Source: Bacillus thuringiensis
GTDB taxonomy: Bacteria > Bacillota > Bacilli > Bacillales > Bacillaceae_G
Assembly (NCBI RefSeq): GCF_001182785.1
Contig: NZ_CP012099.1
Span: forward strand, 2,540,501 to 2,604,500
Length of the DNA: 64,000 nt
Reading direction: 5' to 3'
A program made the position numbers and the translations under genes. The notes below the pieces were generated by a model that was not told where the DNA came from, searched no databases, and was given only the letters and a program-made list of their open reading frames with translations. How positions within the stretch are numbered: the stretch's first letter is position 1; the number at the start of each line of letters is the position of its first letter. Shown piece after piece: positions 8,673 through 17,866 of this stretch.

Positions 8673-9524
8673 ATGAAATTAATCGCAATTGATTTAGATG
8701 GAACTCTTCTTTCGGGGAATAAAATGATAAGTAAAGAAAATGCAGAAGCAATTCGAACATGTCAAGAAGCTGGCCATGTCGTAGCAATTTGTACAGGACG
8801 TTCTATTGTTGACATTGAGCGATTATTGTTAGAAGTTGATTTAGAGTGTCCAATCATTGCGGAAAATGGCGCGCTTATATATAAAGATAAGAAAATGATG
8901 AAGAGATATCCAATTCAAAATATGCAGGCACTTGAAATTGTAGAATATCTTGAAGAGAATGGTTTATATTATCAGCTCTATACTGATAAAGGTGTGTATG
9001 TCCCGGATTATGGAGTAGAGAGTGTACGTAATGAAATTGAGTATGTGAAGAATTCAAAAGAAAATTTCGACTTGAAAGAGTTAGAAACAATCGCAGCATT
9101 ATATCTTGAGCATACAGCGTTTCATAGTGCGGAAAGTTGTAAACCAATTGTAGAAACAGATATACATGTGCATAAACTATTACCATTTTCTTATGATATT
9201 GAGAAATTAAAAAAACTAAAAGAAACATTTCTTCATAATACAGATTTAGCAATTACATCTTCATATTGGCACAATTTAGAGATTAATCATCGAGATGCTC
9301 AAAAAGGGAATGGATTATATACTTTAGCAGAACATCTTAATATTCCGGTTGAAAACACTGTAGCGATAGGTGATGGGCTAAACGATGTTTCAATGATGGA
9401 AAAAGCGAACATATCAATTGCAATGGGGAATGCAGTTGAAGAAATAAAAGCAAGGTGTAAACACGAAACGTTATCAAATGAAGAACATGGTGTGGCACAT
9501 GCTTTATATAAATATGTAATGTAA
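8673..9524 (+). CDS. Cof-type HAD-IIB family phosphatase
   Basis: 283 residues. HAD motif I is IDLDGTLLSG at the N-terminus (nucleophile Asp8), motif II is ICTGRS near 40, and motifs III/IV appear as the late lysine and GDGLNDVSMM, with a type IIB cap between (about residues 85-190). These enzymes dephosphorylate sugar phosphates, FMN/PLP-type cofactors and similar metabolites in the cytosol; substrate specificity cannot be read from sequence. A GGTGAAG site precedes the ATG. Stand-alone gene. Confidence 0.9.
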   Translation: MKLIAIDLDGTLLSGNKMISKENAEAIRTCQEAGHVVAICTGRSIVDIERLLLEVDLECPIIAENGALIYKDKKMMKRYPIQNMQALEIVEYLEENGLYYQLYTDKGVYVPDYGVESVRNEIEYVKNSKENFDLKELETIAALYLEHTAFHSAESCKPIVETDIHVHKLLPFSYDIEKLKKLKETFLHNTDLAITSSYWHNLEINHRDAQKGNGLYTLAEHLNIPVENTVAIGDGLNDVSMMEKANISIAMGNAVEEIKARCKHETLSNEEHGVAHALYKYVM

Positions 9525-9534
9525 TTAAAAAAAG

Positions 9535-9570
9535 AAAAAAGAATCCAAATGGATTCTTTTTTCTTTTTTA
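9535..9570 (+). terminator. intrinsic terminator
   Basis: AAAAAAGAATCC and GGATTCTTTTTT form a hairpin with loop AAAT, ending in a T run. Confidence 0.85.
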
Positions 9571-9976
9571 TTAGGGGTAAGGTATTCTATGAGATTCATA
9601 GAAGCCTTATTACATTTCATTATATAGAATATATTGGAATAAATGTTTATATTTTTCATAAAAATTGTGAATATTTTATGAACTTTATACTTATTGCATG
9701 TTTATACCGCTATTAGTGAGGCGTATGACTCTCAAGTGAAAATTCAGTGAATGTAAGGAGGAATTCAAGTTACCTAGACAATAAATGAGGAATGAGCGAA
9801 ATATATACTAATTAAAGGTGTATTCAGTATGTATATTCTTTTCTTATTTTAATTGAAAAATAAAATTTATTTGAATAATTATTCTACAGCTATATACCTA
9901 CACTAGCTTTCTTCGTATAATGGAGAAGTATGAATTTTAGATTTGTATTAATTTTACATATTGAGGTGAAAAAGGA
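9571..9976. other. intergenic region upstream of PAS kinase
   Basis: No coding frame with a ribosome site. An AGGAGG at about 9757 is not followed by a usable start. AT-rich sequence before the kinase probably carries its promoter, but I cannot define it, and I see no clear 0A box. Confidence 0.5.
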
Positions 9977-11764
9977 ATGAATTCGCGGCTAATGGAACTT
10001 ATTGATGTGAGTACAATAGAAACCATGGCAGAACAATTTTATAAATTAACTAACATATCACATCAACTTCTTGATGCTGAAAAAGAGTGTGTTTTTTCAT
10101 TCGGAATGAATGAGATAAAAAAGAGTAAACTTCCAAAGATTGAAATCCCCATTTTCTTATACAATCAACATTTAGGTTCTTTTGTTGTATGGTCCAAAAA
10201 AAGTGAAATTTTCAGTTGTCAAAAATACTTTGAAATGCTCTCAAGTTTAATTTTAGATGGCGCAATAAAAGTATTTCAAAGTAAAAATACAACGTTGCTT
10301 TCTCGAAAAGAGGAGGAACTACATACGATTTTACAAAACATGCCTGTTATGGTCGATGCGCTTGATTATAATGGAGATTTTGTTTTGTGGAACCGAGAAT
10401 GTGAAATTGTAACAGGTTATACCGCTGAAGAAATAATTGGAAATCCAAATGCACTGCAATTATTGTATCCTGATCATAGTTATCGGCAGCAAATACAAAA
10501 GAAATTTTTAACTTGTGGAAAGAATTTCAGAGATTGGGAAATGCACTTAACGTGTAAAAATGGTGAAATCAAAACAATAATGTGGTCGAATATATCAGAA
10601 CAGTTTCCTGTAACAGGATATAGTTATTGGGCTGTTGGTGTAGATATTACGCATTTAAAAGCGATAGAAGAGCAGTTAAAACAACAAACATCTGAACTGG
10701 AATTAATTTTTAAAGCTTTACCAGATTTATGTTTCTTAACAGAAGATGATGGCACGATTATTGATTACAAGGCAGGATCTCCTACGAAGTTTTACGTACC
10801 CGCAGAAGCTTTTATGGGAAAAAAGTTTTACGAAGTATTACCATCTTCAGTAGCGCAGCAGTTTCAGGAAGCCATTAATCAAGTGAAGGAAAAAGGAACG
10901 AATGTAATTGTAGAATATCCACTCACACTTAATGGAAGTATTGATTTCTTTGAAGCTAGGTGCTTACCATTATTACGTGATAAAATTATGATTATTGTAC
11001 GCGACATTACAGAGCGAAAAAAGACAGAAGAATTGTTAAACAAATCAGATACGCTTGCAGCAATTGGTCAATTAGCAGCTGGTGTAGCTCATGAAGTGAG
11101 AAATCCTTTAACTGTAATTAAAGGTTTTATACAGTTATTCCAAATTAATAAAGAAGATCAAGAAAAATATTTTGATCTTATGCTTTCTGAAATTGAAAGG
11201 ATAGAAGCGATCCTGCAAGAATTTCTGTCAATTGCTAAAACAGATGAGATAAATACAGAAAAGAAAAATATTTATCAAATTTTTAAAAATGTCGTATCGT
11301 TAATGAATACAAAAGCAATTATGACAAATATTCAAGTTGAACTATTTACGGATGACAAAGATATAATTATTGAATGCTCAGAAAATCAATTGAAACAAGT
11401 ATTTATTAATATTTTGCAAAATTCAATCGAAGCTATGCCAAATGGTGGGGAAATTTCAATTCACATAAAAGAAATAAATGATGATGGTGTCATCATTCAT
11501 GTAATAGATGAAGGAATAGGCATACCTGAAGAAAGAATTAAGAGATTAGGTGAACCTTTTTATAGTACGAAAGAAAAAGGGACTGGTATTGGATTAATGT
11601 TAAGTTATAAAATTATTGAAAGTCATCAAGGGACAATTAGTATCATGAGCGAGGTTGGTGTCGGGACAACGGTAACTATTTACTTACCGAAAGTACAAAG
11701 TAAACAACCTCTGTCGAATTGTGACGATAAATGTATAGCAGTACGCACTAGTAGTAATTCTTAA
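9977..11764 (+). CDS. PAS-domain sensor histidine kinase (KinA-like, orphan)
   Basis: 595 residues, no membrane spans. An N-terminal sensory region (about 1-105) is followed by two PAS domains (about 112-230, with WNRECEIVTGYTAEEIIGN, and 240-350), HisKA with GVAHEVRNPLTVIKGF (phosphoacceptor His) and a HATPase_c domain with N, G1 (DEGIGIPEE) and G2 (GTGIGLML) boxes. The H-box and PAS layout match cytosolic sporulation kinases that feed the Spo0F/Spo0B phosphorelay. There is no response regulator beside it, as expected for such orphans. GAGGTGAAAAAGG precedes the ATG. The signal is unknown. Confidence 0.88.
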   Translation: MNSRLMELIDVSTIETMAEQFYKLTNISHQLLDAEKECVFSFGMNEIKKSKLPKIEIPIFLYNQHLGSFVVWSKKSEIFSCQKYFEMLSSLILDGAIKVFQSKNTTLLSRKEEELHTILQNMPVMVDALDYNGDFVLWNRECEIVTGYTAEEIIGNPNALQLLYPDHSYRQQIQKKFLTCGKNFRDWEMHLTCKNGEIKTIMWSNISEQFPVTGYSYWAVGVDITHLKAIEEQLKQQTSELELIFKALPDLCFLTEDDGTIIDYKAGSPTKFYVPAEAFMGKKFYEVLPSSVAQQFQEAINQVKEKGTNVIVEYPLTLNGSIDFFEARCLPLLRDKIMIIVRDITERKKTEELLNKSDTLAAIGQLAAGVAHEVRNPLTVIKGFIQLFQINKEDQEKYFDLMLSEIERIEAILQEFLSIAKTDEINTEKKNIYQIFKNVVSLMNTKAIMTNIQVELFTDDKDIIIECSENQLKQVFINILQNSIEAMPNGGEISIHIKEINDDGVIIHVIDEGIGIPEERIKRLGEPFYSTKEKGTGIGLMLSYKIIESHQGTISIMSEVGVGTTVTIYLPKVQSKQPLSNCDDKCIAVRTSSNS

Positions 11765-11771
11765 ATCACTT

Positions 11772-11828
11772 AATACCCAATAACAAAGCGATTAGTGAAA
11801 GCTAAGCTTTTTGTTATTGGGTATTTTT
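11772..11828 (+). terminator. intrinsic terminator
   Basis: AATACCCAATAACAAA pairs with TTTGTTATTGGGTATT across a loop of about 22 bases, with trailing T. Confidence 0.85.
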
Positions 11829-11997
11829 ATATTAAATTTAGTAACCTTTACTTTTTCTTTACCTTTGTTTTAATTTCTATTAAGTTTTAAACATTATATT
11901 AATATTTGTACAAAGCAATGTATAGAAAATGTACATTACTTTTAATATAGAAATGTGATTATTATTTGGAATATTGTAAGGAGGAGATTATGACGAG

Positions 11998-14124
11998 GTG
12001 AAAAAGCAAGAGAAGAAAAGTGGTAGAGTATTACCTCTCCGGTTAAATATTTTATTCCTTTGTGTATTTTTATTATTTTCTGGCATTATTATTCAGTTAG
12101 GGAAAGTGCAAATTTTTGATGGAGAAACATATAAAAATGAAGTAGAGAAGAGAGAAAATGCAACCGTGGGCCTTTCTGTACCACGTGGGAAAATATTTGA
12201 TCGTGAAGGAAATCCAGTAGTTGATAATAAGTCTTTACGTACGATTACATATACAAAGGTGAAAGGTGTAAAACAAGAAGAAATATTAAAATCAGCAAGA
12301 CAACTTGCAGACATTATTGAAATGCCACAAGAAGATATTGATAAGTTAACTGAGACTGATAAGAAAGACTTTTGGATGCAATTAAATCCAGAACTTGCTC
12401 AAGACTTAGTATCCAAAAAAGAAATAGATAAGTTCCGAAATAAGGATATTACCGGAAAAGAGCTAGACAAAAAAATAGAAGATTTAAAAAGGAAGCGCGT
12501 TACAGATAAAAATCTTCAAGAACTAACAGCTAAAGATATAGAAGTGTTAGCTATTAAAAGTAAAATGACCTCAGGTTTTCAAATGGCACCTCAAATTATT
12601 AAAAAGGACGTTAGTGAACAGGAATATGCGGTGATTAGTGAAAATTTAGCGAACCTCCCAGGGGTAGATGCATCAGTTGATTGGGAGAGAATCTATGTAA
12701 ATGATGGTCTATTCCGTTCTGTCCTTGGTAACGTTTCAAATGCTGATGAAGGATTGCCACGTGAAAGATTAGATTATTATTTAGTGCGTGATTATAGTCG
12801 AAATGATAGGGTCGGCAAAAGTTATATCGAACAGCAATACGAAGATGTACTTCATGGTACAAAAAAAGAAGTAAGAAGCATTGCTGATAAACAAGGAAAT
12901 ACTATTAGAACGGAAACTGTTACTGAAGGGAAAAGCGGTAAAAATTTAACTTTAACAATAGATATGGAATTGCAAAAAAAAGTAGAGGAGAGCATAGAAA
13001 AAATATTAAAACAATATAAAGGATCAGAATCAATGTTAGACCGTGCTTTCGTAGTGATGATGAATCCCAAAAATGGTCAAGTATTATCAATGGCTGGGAA
13101 AAAGCTTGTAGAAAAAGACGGGAAAATGGAAGTAGAAGATTACGCTTTAGGCACGCTGACTAGTTCTTATGAGCTTGGATCAACGGTTAAAGGTGCGACA
13201 GTGTTAACAGGGTTTGAAACAAATGCAATAACTCCTGGAACACATTTTTATGATGCACCTATGAAGTTTAAAGGAACTAAGGAGAAGAAGTCTTGGAAAA
13301 ATTTTGGTGATATAGACGATCTAAGAGCGTTACAAGTATCTTCAAACGTTTATATGTTTAATATAGCATTAAAAATTGCTGGAGTGGATTATGTGAAAAA
13401 TAGTTCACTAGATATTAAACAAGAATATTTTGATAAAATGAGGTATTATTTCAGGCAATTTGGATTAGGCGTACAAACTGGTATTGATTTACCAAATGAA
13501 ACTGCAGGACAAATTGGAAGAAAAGATCATCAGCCTGGTTTCTTATTAGATTATTCTATTGGACAATATGATACGTATACACCACTTCAGCTTGCACAAT
13601 ATATTTCGACTATCGCAAATGGAGGGTATCGAATGAAACCACAAATTGTTCAAGAGATTAGAGAACAAACCGTTCAAAAAGATGAGGTTGGTAAAGTAGT
13701 ACAATCAATAGAACCCGTTGTTTTAAATAGAATCGATATGAAACAAGAATATATTAATCAAGTAAAAGAAGGATTTAGAAAAGTATTTCAAGAAGGAGAT
13801 GGAACGGGAGTAAGAGTGTTCCAAAAAGCACCATATAAACCAGCTGGTAAAACAGGGACCGCACAAACTGTATATGGTGGAGAAAATGAAATTGGGCGAA
13901 ATGCGAAAGGCGATCGTAGAGAATGTTATAACTTAACATTGGCTGGATATGCGCCATATGATGATCCAGAAGTAGCATTTTCTGTTGTAGTACCGTGGGT
14001 TGAAAATGATAAATCGGGCATTAACTCCGATATTGGAAAAGAAGTTTTAGATGCTTATTTTGATTTGAAAAATAAGCGATTAACTGGTGAAGCGCCAAAA
14101 ACAGATAACTCTAAAGAGAATTAA
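11998..14124 (+). CDS. class B penicillin-binding protein (PBP2-type transpeptidase)
   Basis: 708 residues from a GTG start. One N-terminal membrane anchor (about 16-36), a dimer/pedestal domain beginning near VPRGKIFDREG, then the transpeptidase with STVK (Ser395-Lys398), SSN (448-450) and KTG (618-620). It cross-links peptidoglycan and binds beta-lactams. There are no PASTA domains. The AGGAGG site fits better with a tiny frame ATG ACG AGG TGA (11990-12001) that overlaps the GTG, suggesting start by re-initiation or coupling. Located outside the dcw cluster, so an accessory or sporulation-stage PBP is likely. A signal peptidase gene follows after a terminator. Confidence 0.9.
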   Translation: MKKQEKKSGRVLPLRLNILFLCVFLLFSGIIIQLGKVQIFDGETYKNEVEKRENATVGLSVPRGKIFDREGNPVVDNKSLRTITYTKVKGVKQEEILKSARQLADIIEMPQEDIDKLTETDKKDFWMQLNPELAQDLVSKKEIDKFRNKDITGKELDKKIEDLKRKRVTDKNLQELTAKDIEVLAIKSKMTSGFQMAPQIIKKDVSEQEYAVISENLANLPGVDASVDWERIYVNDGLFRSVLGNVSNADEGLPRERLDYYLVRDYSRNDRVGKSYIEQQYEDVLHGTKKEVRSIADKQGNTIRTETVTEGKSGKNLTLTIDMELQKKVEESIEKILKQYKGSESMLDRAFVVMMNPKNGQVLSMAGKKLVEKDGKMEVEDYALGTLTSSYELGSTVKGATVLTGFETNAITPGTHFYDAPMKFKGTKEKKSWKNFGDIDDLRALQVSSNVYMFNIALKIAGVDYVKNSSLDIKQEYFDKMRYYFRQFGLGVQTGIDLPNETAGQIGRKDHQPGFLLDYSIGQYDTYTPLQLAQYISTIANGGYRMKPQIVQEIREQTVQKDEVGKVVQSIEPVVLNRIDMKQEYINQVKEGFRKVFQEGDGTGVRVFQKAPYKPAGKTGTAQTVYGGENEIGRNAKGDRRECYNLTLAGYAPYDDPEVAFSVVVPWVENDKSGINSDIGKEVLDAYFDLKNKRLTGEAPKTDNSKEN

Positions 14125-14134
14125 AATGGACGAA

Positions 14135-14171
14135 ACGTCTCTAGCATTCATGTGAACTAGAGGCGTTTTTA
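14135..14171 (+). terminator. intrinsic terminator
   Basis: ACGTCTCTAG pairs with CTAGAGGCGT, followed by five T, between the PBP and signal peptidase genes. Confidence 0.85.
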
Positions 14172-14200
14172 TCTGGGGATAGATTGGAAATGAGGTATAT

Positions 14201-14731
14201 ATGAAGCTGTTTATTCTAAAATATTGGAGGAACATATGTAGCTACATCTTAATTATAATAGGGGTTATTTTTATTAATAAGTCATTTTTATTTTGTATGG
14301 TAGAAGGAATTTCGATGCAACCTACTTTAAATGAAAAAGATTATATACTTGTTAATAAGGTAAACGTCTGTTTATCGTCTTTTCATTATGGGGATGTTGT
14401 CATCATAAAAAAAGAAGACGAGCCTATTTACTATGTGAAACGAATTATTGGATTATCGGGGGATAATATACAATTAAAAGAGGATGAGGTATATATTAAC
14501 GGTAAAAAGCGTGATGAGTCGTATATACATTTAGATATGTTACAAGTATCCAATCGTTTTTCAAATTTTAGAGAAATAAAAGTTCCTACGCATAAATTAT
14601 TTGTGTTAGGTGATAATCGTAATCATAGTAAAGATAGTAGGAATACACTTGGACTTATTGATGAGTCAAATATAATAGGTAAGGTAGAAATGGTATTTTA
14701 TCCATTTGATCATATAAAATGGATAAAATAA
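14201..14731 (+). CDS. type I signal peptidase
   Basis: 176 residues with one N-terminal membrane span (about 13-32). S26 family motifs are present: catalytic Ser38 in EGISMQPTL, catalytic Lys80 in YYVKRIIGLSGD and the box GDNRNHSKDSR. It cleaves signal peptides from secreted pre-proteins on the outer face of the membrane. This is one of several paralogues usual in B. cereus-group genomes; a dedicated substrate cannot be named. The ribosome site GAGGTATAT is weak to moderate. Confidence 0.9.
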   Translation: MKLFILKYWRNICSYILIIIGVIFINKSFLFCMVEGISMQPTLNEKDYILVNKVNVCLSSFHYGDVVIIKKEDEPIYYVKRIIGLSGDNIQLKEDEVYINGKKRDESYIHLDMLQVSNRFSNFREIKVPTHKLFVLGDNRNHSKDSRNTLGLIDESNIIGKVEMVFYPFDHIKWIK

Positions 14732-14743
14732 TTCTATTAACGA

Positions 14744-14862
14744 TTCACATTTTATAAAATAAATCATATATTGATAGCATAGGACAAGCAGAAAAGCTTG
14801 TTCTAACCTCACAGAACACTCCTTATCACGGTTAGGCATCTACATAGGTAGATGCTTTTTTT
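14744..14862 (+). ncRNA. candidate small RNA or leader, about 83 nt, with own promoter and terminator
   Basis: A near-consensus sigma-A promoter, TTCACA (14744-14749) then TATATT (14767-14772) with 17 bases between, predicts a start near 14779. From there three hairpins follow without gaps: ACAAGC/GCTTGT (14784-14801), CTAACC/GGTTAG (14803-14835) and the terminator GCATCTAC/GTAGATGC (14836-14855) with seven T. No start codon with a ribosome site lies inside. It could be a free small RNA or an attenuating leader of the glycosyltransferase gene at 14990. No known Rfam family is recognised. Confidence 0.6.
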
Positions 14863-14989
14863 ATGTTGATGACTGAAAATTATTTATCAACATAATGTAA
14901 CAAGCACTTTAGGACTATTAGGGGACGATTACATGTACAAATAACAGTATGCTTAATTAAAACAGTGAAATGTAAGGAGTGAGGAATAA

Positions 14990-16168
14990 GTGCTAAATAT
15001 TTTAGTGGTTAATTTTCCAGCAGAGGGACATGTAAACCCTACATTAAATTTAGTAAAAGCCTTTACTGAACGAGGGGATCACGTACATTATATTACAACG
15101 GCAAACTTTAAGGATAGAATTGAAGATTTAGGAGCTACTGTACATACTCATCCGGATCTATTAAAGGAGATTTCTATTGATGCTGAAACCTCATCTGGGT
15201 TAAATGCTTTCTTTCATGTGCATGTTCAAACTTCTTTATATATATTGGAAATTACGAAAAAATTATGTGAAAGTATAAATTTTGATTTCGTAATTTATGA
15301 TATATTTGGCGCGGGAGAGTTAGTAAAGGAGTATTTACAAGTTCCAGGTGTAGTTTCCTCACCTATATTTTTAATTCCTTCAGAGTTTTTGAAGACATTA
15401 CCTTTTCATCCAAATGCAGATATACCATTCCAACCAGAGGAGATCTCTGAAAAATTACTAAATCAGATGGAACATAAATTTGGAGTAAAACCAAAGAATA
15501 ATCTTCAATTTATGAATAATAAGGGTGATGTTTGTTTCGTATACACAAGTCGTTATTTCCAACCTAATAGCGAATCGTTCGGAGAAAATAACATTTTTAT
15601 TGGACCGAGCATTTCAAAGCGTAAAACAAATATAAAGTTTCCACTGGAATCACTTAAAGAGAAGAAAGTTATTTACATTTCAATGGGAACACTGCTTGAA
15701 GGACTCGAACCATTCTTTAATACTTGTATTGATACTTTTTCAGATTTTGATGGGATAGTTGTAATGGCAATTGGTGATAGAAATGATATTTCAAAAATAA
15801 AGCAAGCGCCAGATAATTTTATAATTGCTCCATACGTACCTCAATCAGAAATATTAAATGAAGCAGATGTTTTTATTACACATGGTGGTATGAATAGCGT
15901 ACACGATGCCATTCATTATAATGTCCCATTTGTAATAATACCGCATGATAAAGATCAGCCTATGATAGCGCAAAGATTAACTGAGCTTGAAGCGGCACAT
16001 AGACTATTGAAAGAACATGTTAATGTGCACACTTTAAAAGAGGCTGTAACAGATGTTCTTTCAAATGAAAAGTATAAAAATGGTATAAGAAAACTGAATG
16101 ATAGCTTTATAGAATGTGGTGGTTCAAAAGAAGCAATTGCAGTTATTGAATCTCTTTTAAATAAATAA
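14990..16168 (+). CDS. macrolide-family UDP-glycosyltransferase (MGT, GT1)
   Basis: 392 residues from a GTG start behind AAGGAGTGAGG. GT-B fold, GT1 family: N-terminal acceptor domain opening LVVNFPAEGHVNP (catalytic His region) and C-terminal donor domain with the signature FITHGGMNSVHDAIHYNVPF and DKDQP. It resembles YjiC/OleD enzymes that glycosylate macrolides and flavonoids from UDP-sugars. The role is probably inactivation of foreign small molecules. The upstream RNA element may control it. Followed by a bidirectional terminator. Confidence 0.9.
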   Translation: MLNILVVNFPAEGHVNPTLNLVKAFTERGDHVHYITTANFKDRIEDLGATVHTHPDLLKEISIDAETSSGLNAFFHVHVQTSLYILEITKKLCESINFDFVIYDIFGAGELVKEYLQVPGVVSSPIFLIPSEFLKTLPFHPNADIPFQPEEISEKLLNQMEHKFGVKPKNNLQFMNNKGDVCFVYTSRYFQPNSESFGENNIFIGPSISKRKTNIKFPLESLKEKKVIYISMGTLLEGLEPFFNTCIDTFSDFDGIVVMAIGDRNDISKIKQAPDNFIIAPYVPQSEILNEADVFITHGGMNSVHDAIHYNVPFVIIPHDKDQPMIAQRLTELEAAHRLLKEHVNVHTLKEAVTDVLSNEKYKNGIRKLNDSFIECGGSKEAIAVIESLLNK

Positions 16169-16180
16169 TTGTAATAATAT

Positions 16181-16214
16181 AAAAGCATAGAGGTTCTCAC
16201 CTTTATGCTTTTAT
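16181..16214. terminator. bidirectional terminator
   Basis: AAAAGCATAGAGGT pairs with ACCTTTATGCTTTT; A and T tracts on both sides serve the converging glycosyltransferase and racemase genes. Confidence 0.8.
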
Positions 16215-16218
16215 ATTC

Positions 16219-16899
16219 CTATCCAGCAAATTGCACAGCAGTATTTGCATGTAAAAAAGCAGTATCAAAAACGGGAATAGTGAGATCATTTTGGGAGATG
16301 AGTAAAGGTATTTCAGTACAGCCTAATAATATACCTTCAGCGCCGTTTTGAATTAATGATTTTGTAATTTGTAATAACTTTTCTTTAGATGTTTCTGAAA
16401 TGATCCCTCTACTTAATTCATCTAATATGACATGGTGGATAAAAGTTCTTTCCTCGTCATTTGGGATAATTGTCTCAATGTTATATTTCGCTAATCGTGA
16501 TTTATAGAAATCTTGCTCCATCGTTTGTTTTGTTCCTAATAGTCCGATACGTTTTATATTCTGTTCTACCATTTCTTTAGCACTTACATCACCAATGTGA
16601 AGAAGCGGGATAGATATTGCTTGTTCTACTTCCTCGGCAAATAGATGTACGGTATTTGAACACATTAATAAACATTCAGCCCCAGATTTTTCAACTTTCT
16701 TTGCAACTGTAACTAGTTCATTTTTCACTTCTTCATATTGATGGTTTTGTAATAAAGTAGTTACTTCACCAAAATCCATACTATATAAAACTAACTTTGC
16801 ATTTTGATCGTATTGAGAGAGTGTAAGCGTATTAATATGTTTATAGTATAATGATGTAGATTCCCAACTTAATCCTCCAATCAAACCAATAACTTTCAT
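16219..16899 (-). CDS. aspartate/glutamate racemase family protein
   Basis: The open frame begins 84 bases upstream, but GGGAGGAATGCATT precedes the ATG at 16899, giving 226 residues starting MKVIGLIGGLSWEST. Both catalytic cysteines of the PLP-independent racemases are visible (MCSNTVH and GCTEIPLL), together with the GLIGG start of the fold. Members interconvert L- and D-amino acids, supplying D-Asp or other D-amino acids for the wall or for biofilm signalling. Its substrate range (Asp or broad, RacX-like) cannot be read from sequence. Confidence 0.9.
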   Translation of the reverse strand: MKVIGLIGGLSWESTSLYYKHINTLTLSQYDQNAKLVLYSMDFGEVTTLLQNHQYEEVKNELVTVAKKVEKSGAECLLMCSNTVHLFAEEVEQAISIPLLHIGDVSAKEMVEQNIKRIGLLGTKQTMEQDFYKSRLAKYNIETIIPNDEERTFIHHVILDELSRGIISETSKEKLLQITKSLIQNGAEGILLGCTEIPLLISQNDLTIPVFDTAFLHANTAVQFAG

Positions 16900-17054
16900 A
16901 ATGCATTCCTCCCGAAACGATTTTGAATTCATTATTTCACAATTCCGATAAGAAAACAATGATTTAAATGTGCCATTTAACAAAAAATAAAAATAGTAAG
17001 AAAAGTGTTGAAATTTACACTTTTTAGTGCCATAATACGAATTACAAATTAATA

Positions 17055-17219
17055 CTTATCCAGAGAGGTGGAGGGAACGGCCCTAAGAAACCTCAGCAAC
17101 CCCTATGCAATTTTATAGGAAGGTGCTAATTCCGCAGAGGACACGTTGTGTTTTTTGAAAGATAAGAGGATTCTTGAACGTGAAAGAAAATGACCTCTTA
17201 TATAAGAGGTCATTTTTTG
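17055..17219 (+). promoter_or_regulatory. SAM-I (S-box) riboswitch with terminator
   Basis: Classic S-box landmarks appear in order: CTTATC, AGAGAGGTGGAGGGA, ACGGCCC, GAAACCTCAGCAACC, AAGGTGCTAATTCC and closing GATAAG (17161-17166) pairing with CTTATC (17055-17060). The aptamer is followed by AATGACCTCTTAT/ATAAGAGGTCATT and a T run (terminator 17189-17219). ATAAGAGG after P1 can instead pair with CCTCTTAT to form the antiterminator. SAM binding should switch off the downstream ECF transporter genes. Confidence 0.95.
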
Positions 17220-17289
17220 TTGTATAGAAAGGGAGTGTAGATGCATAATTCATTTTTAAATTAAATATAGAGTAATAAAAGTTGACTAA

Positions 17290-17856
<567 letters not shown>

Positions 17857-17866
17857 GGATGTTAAC

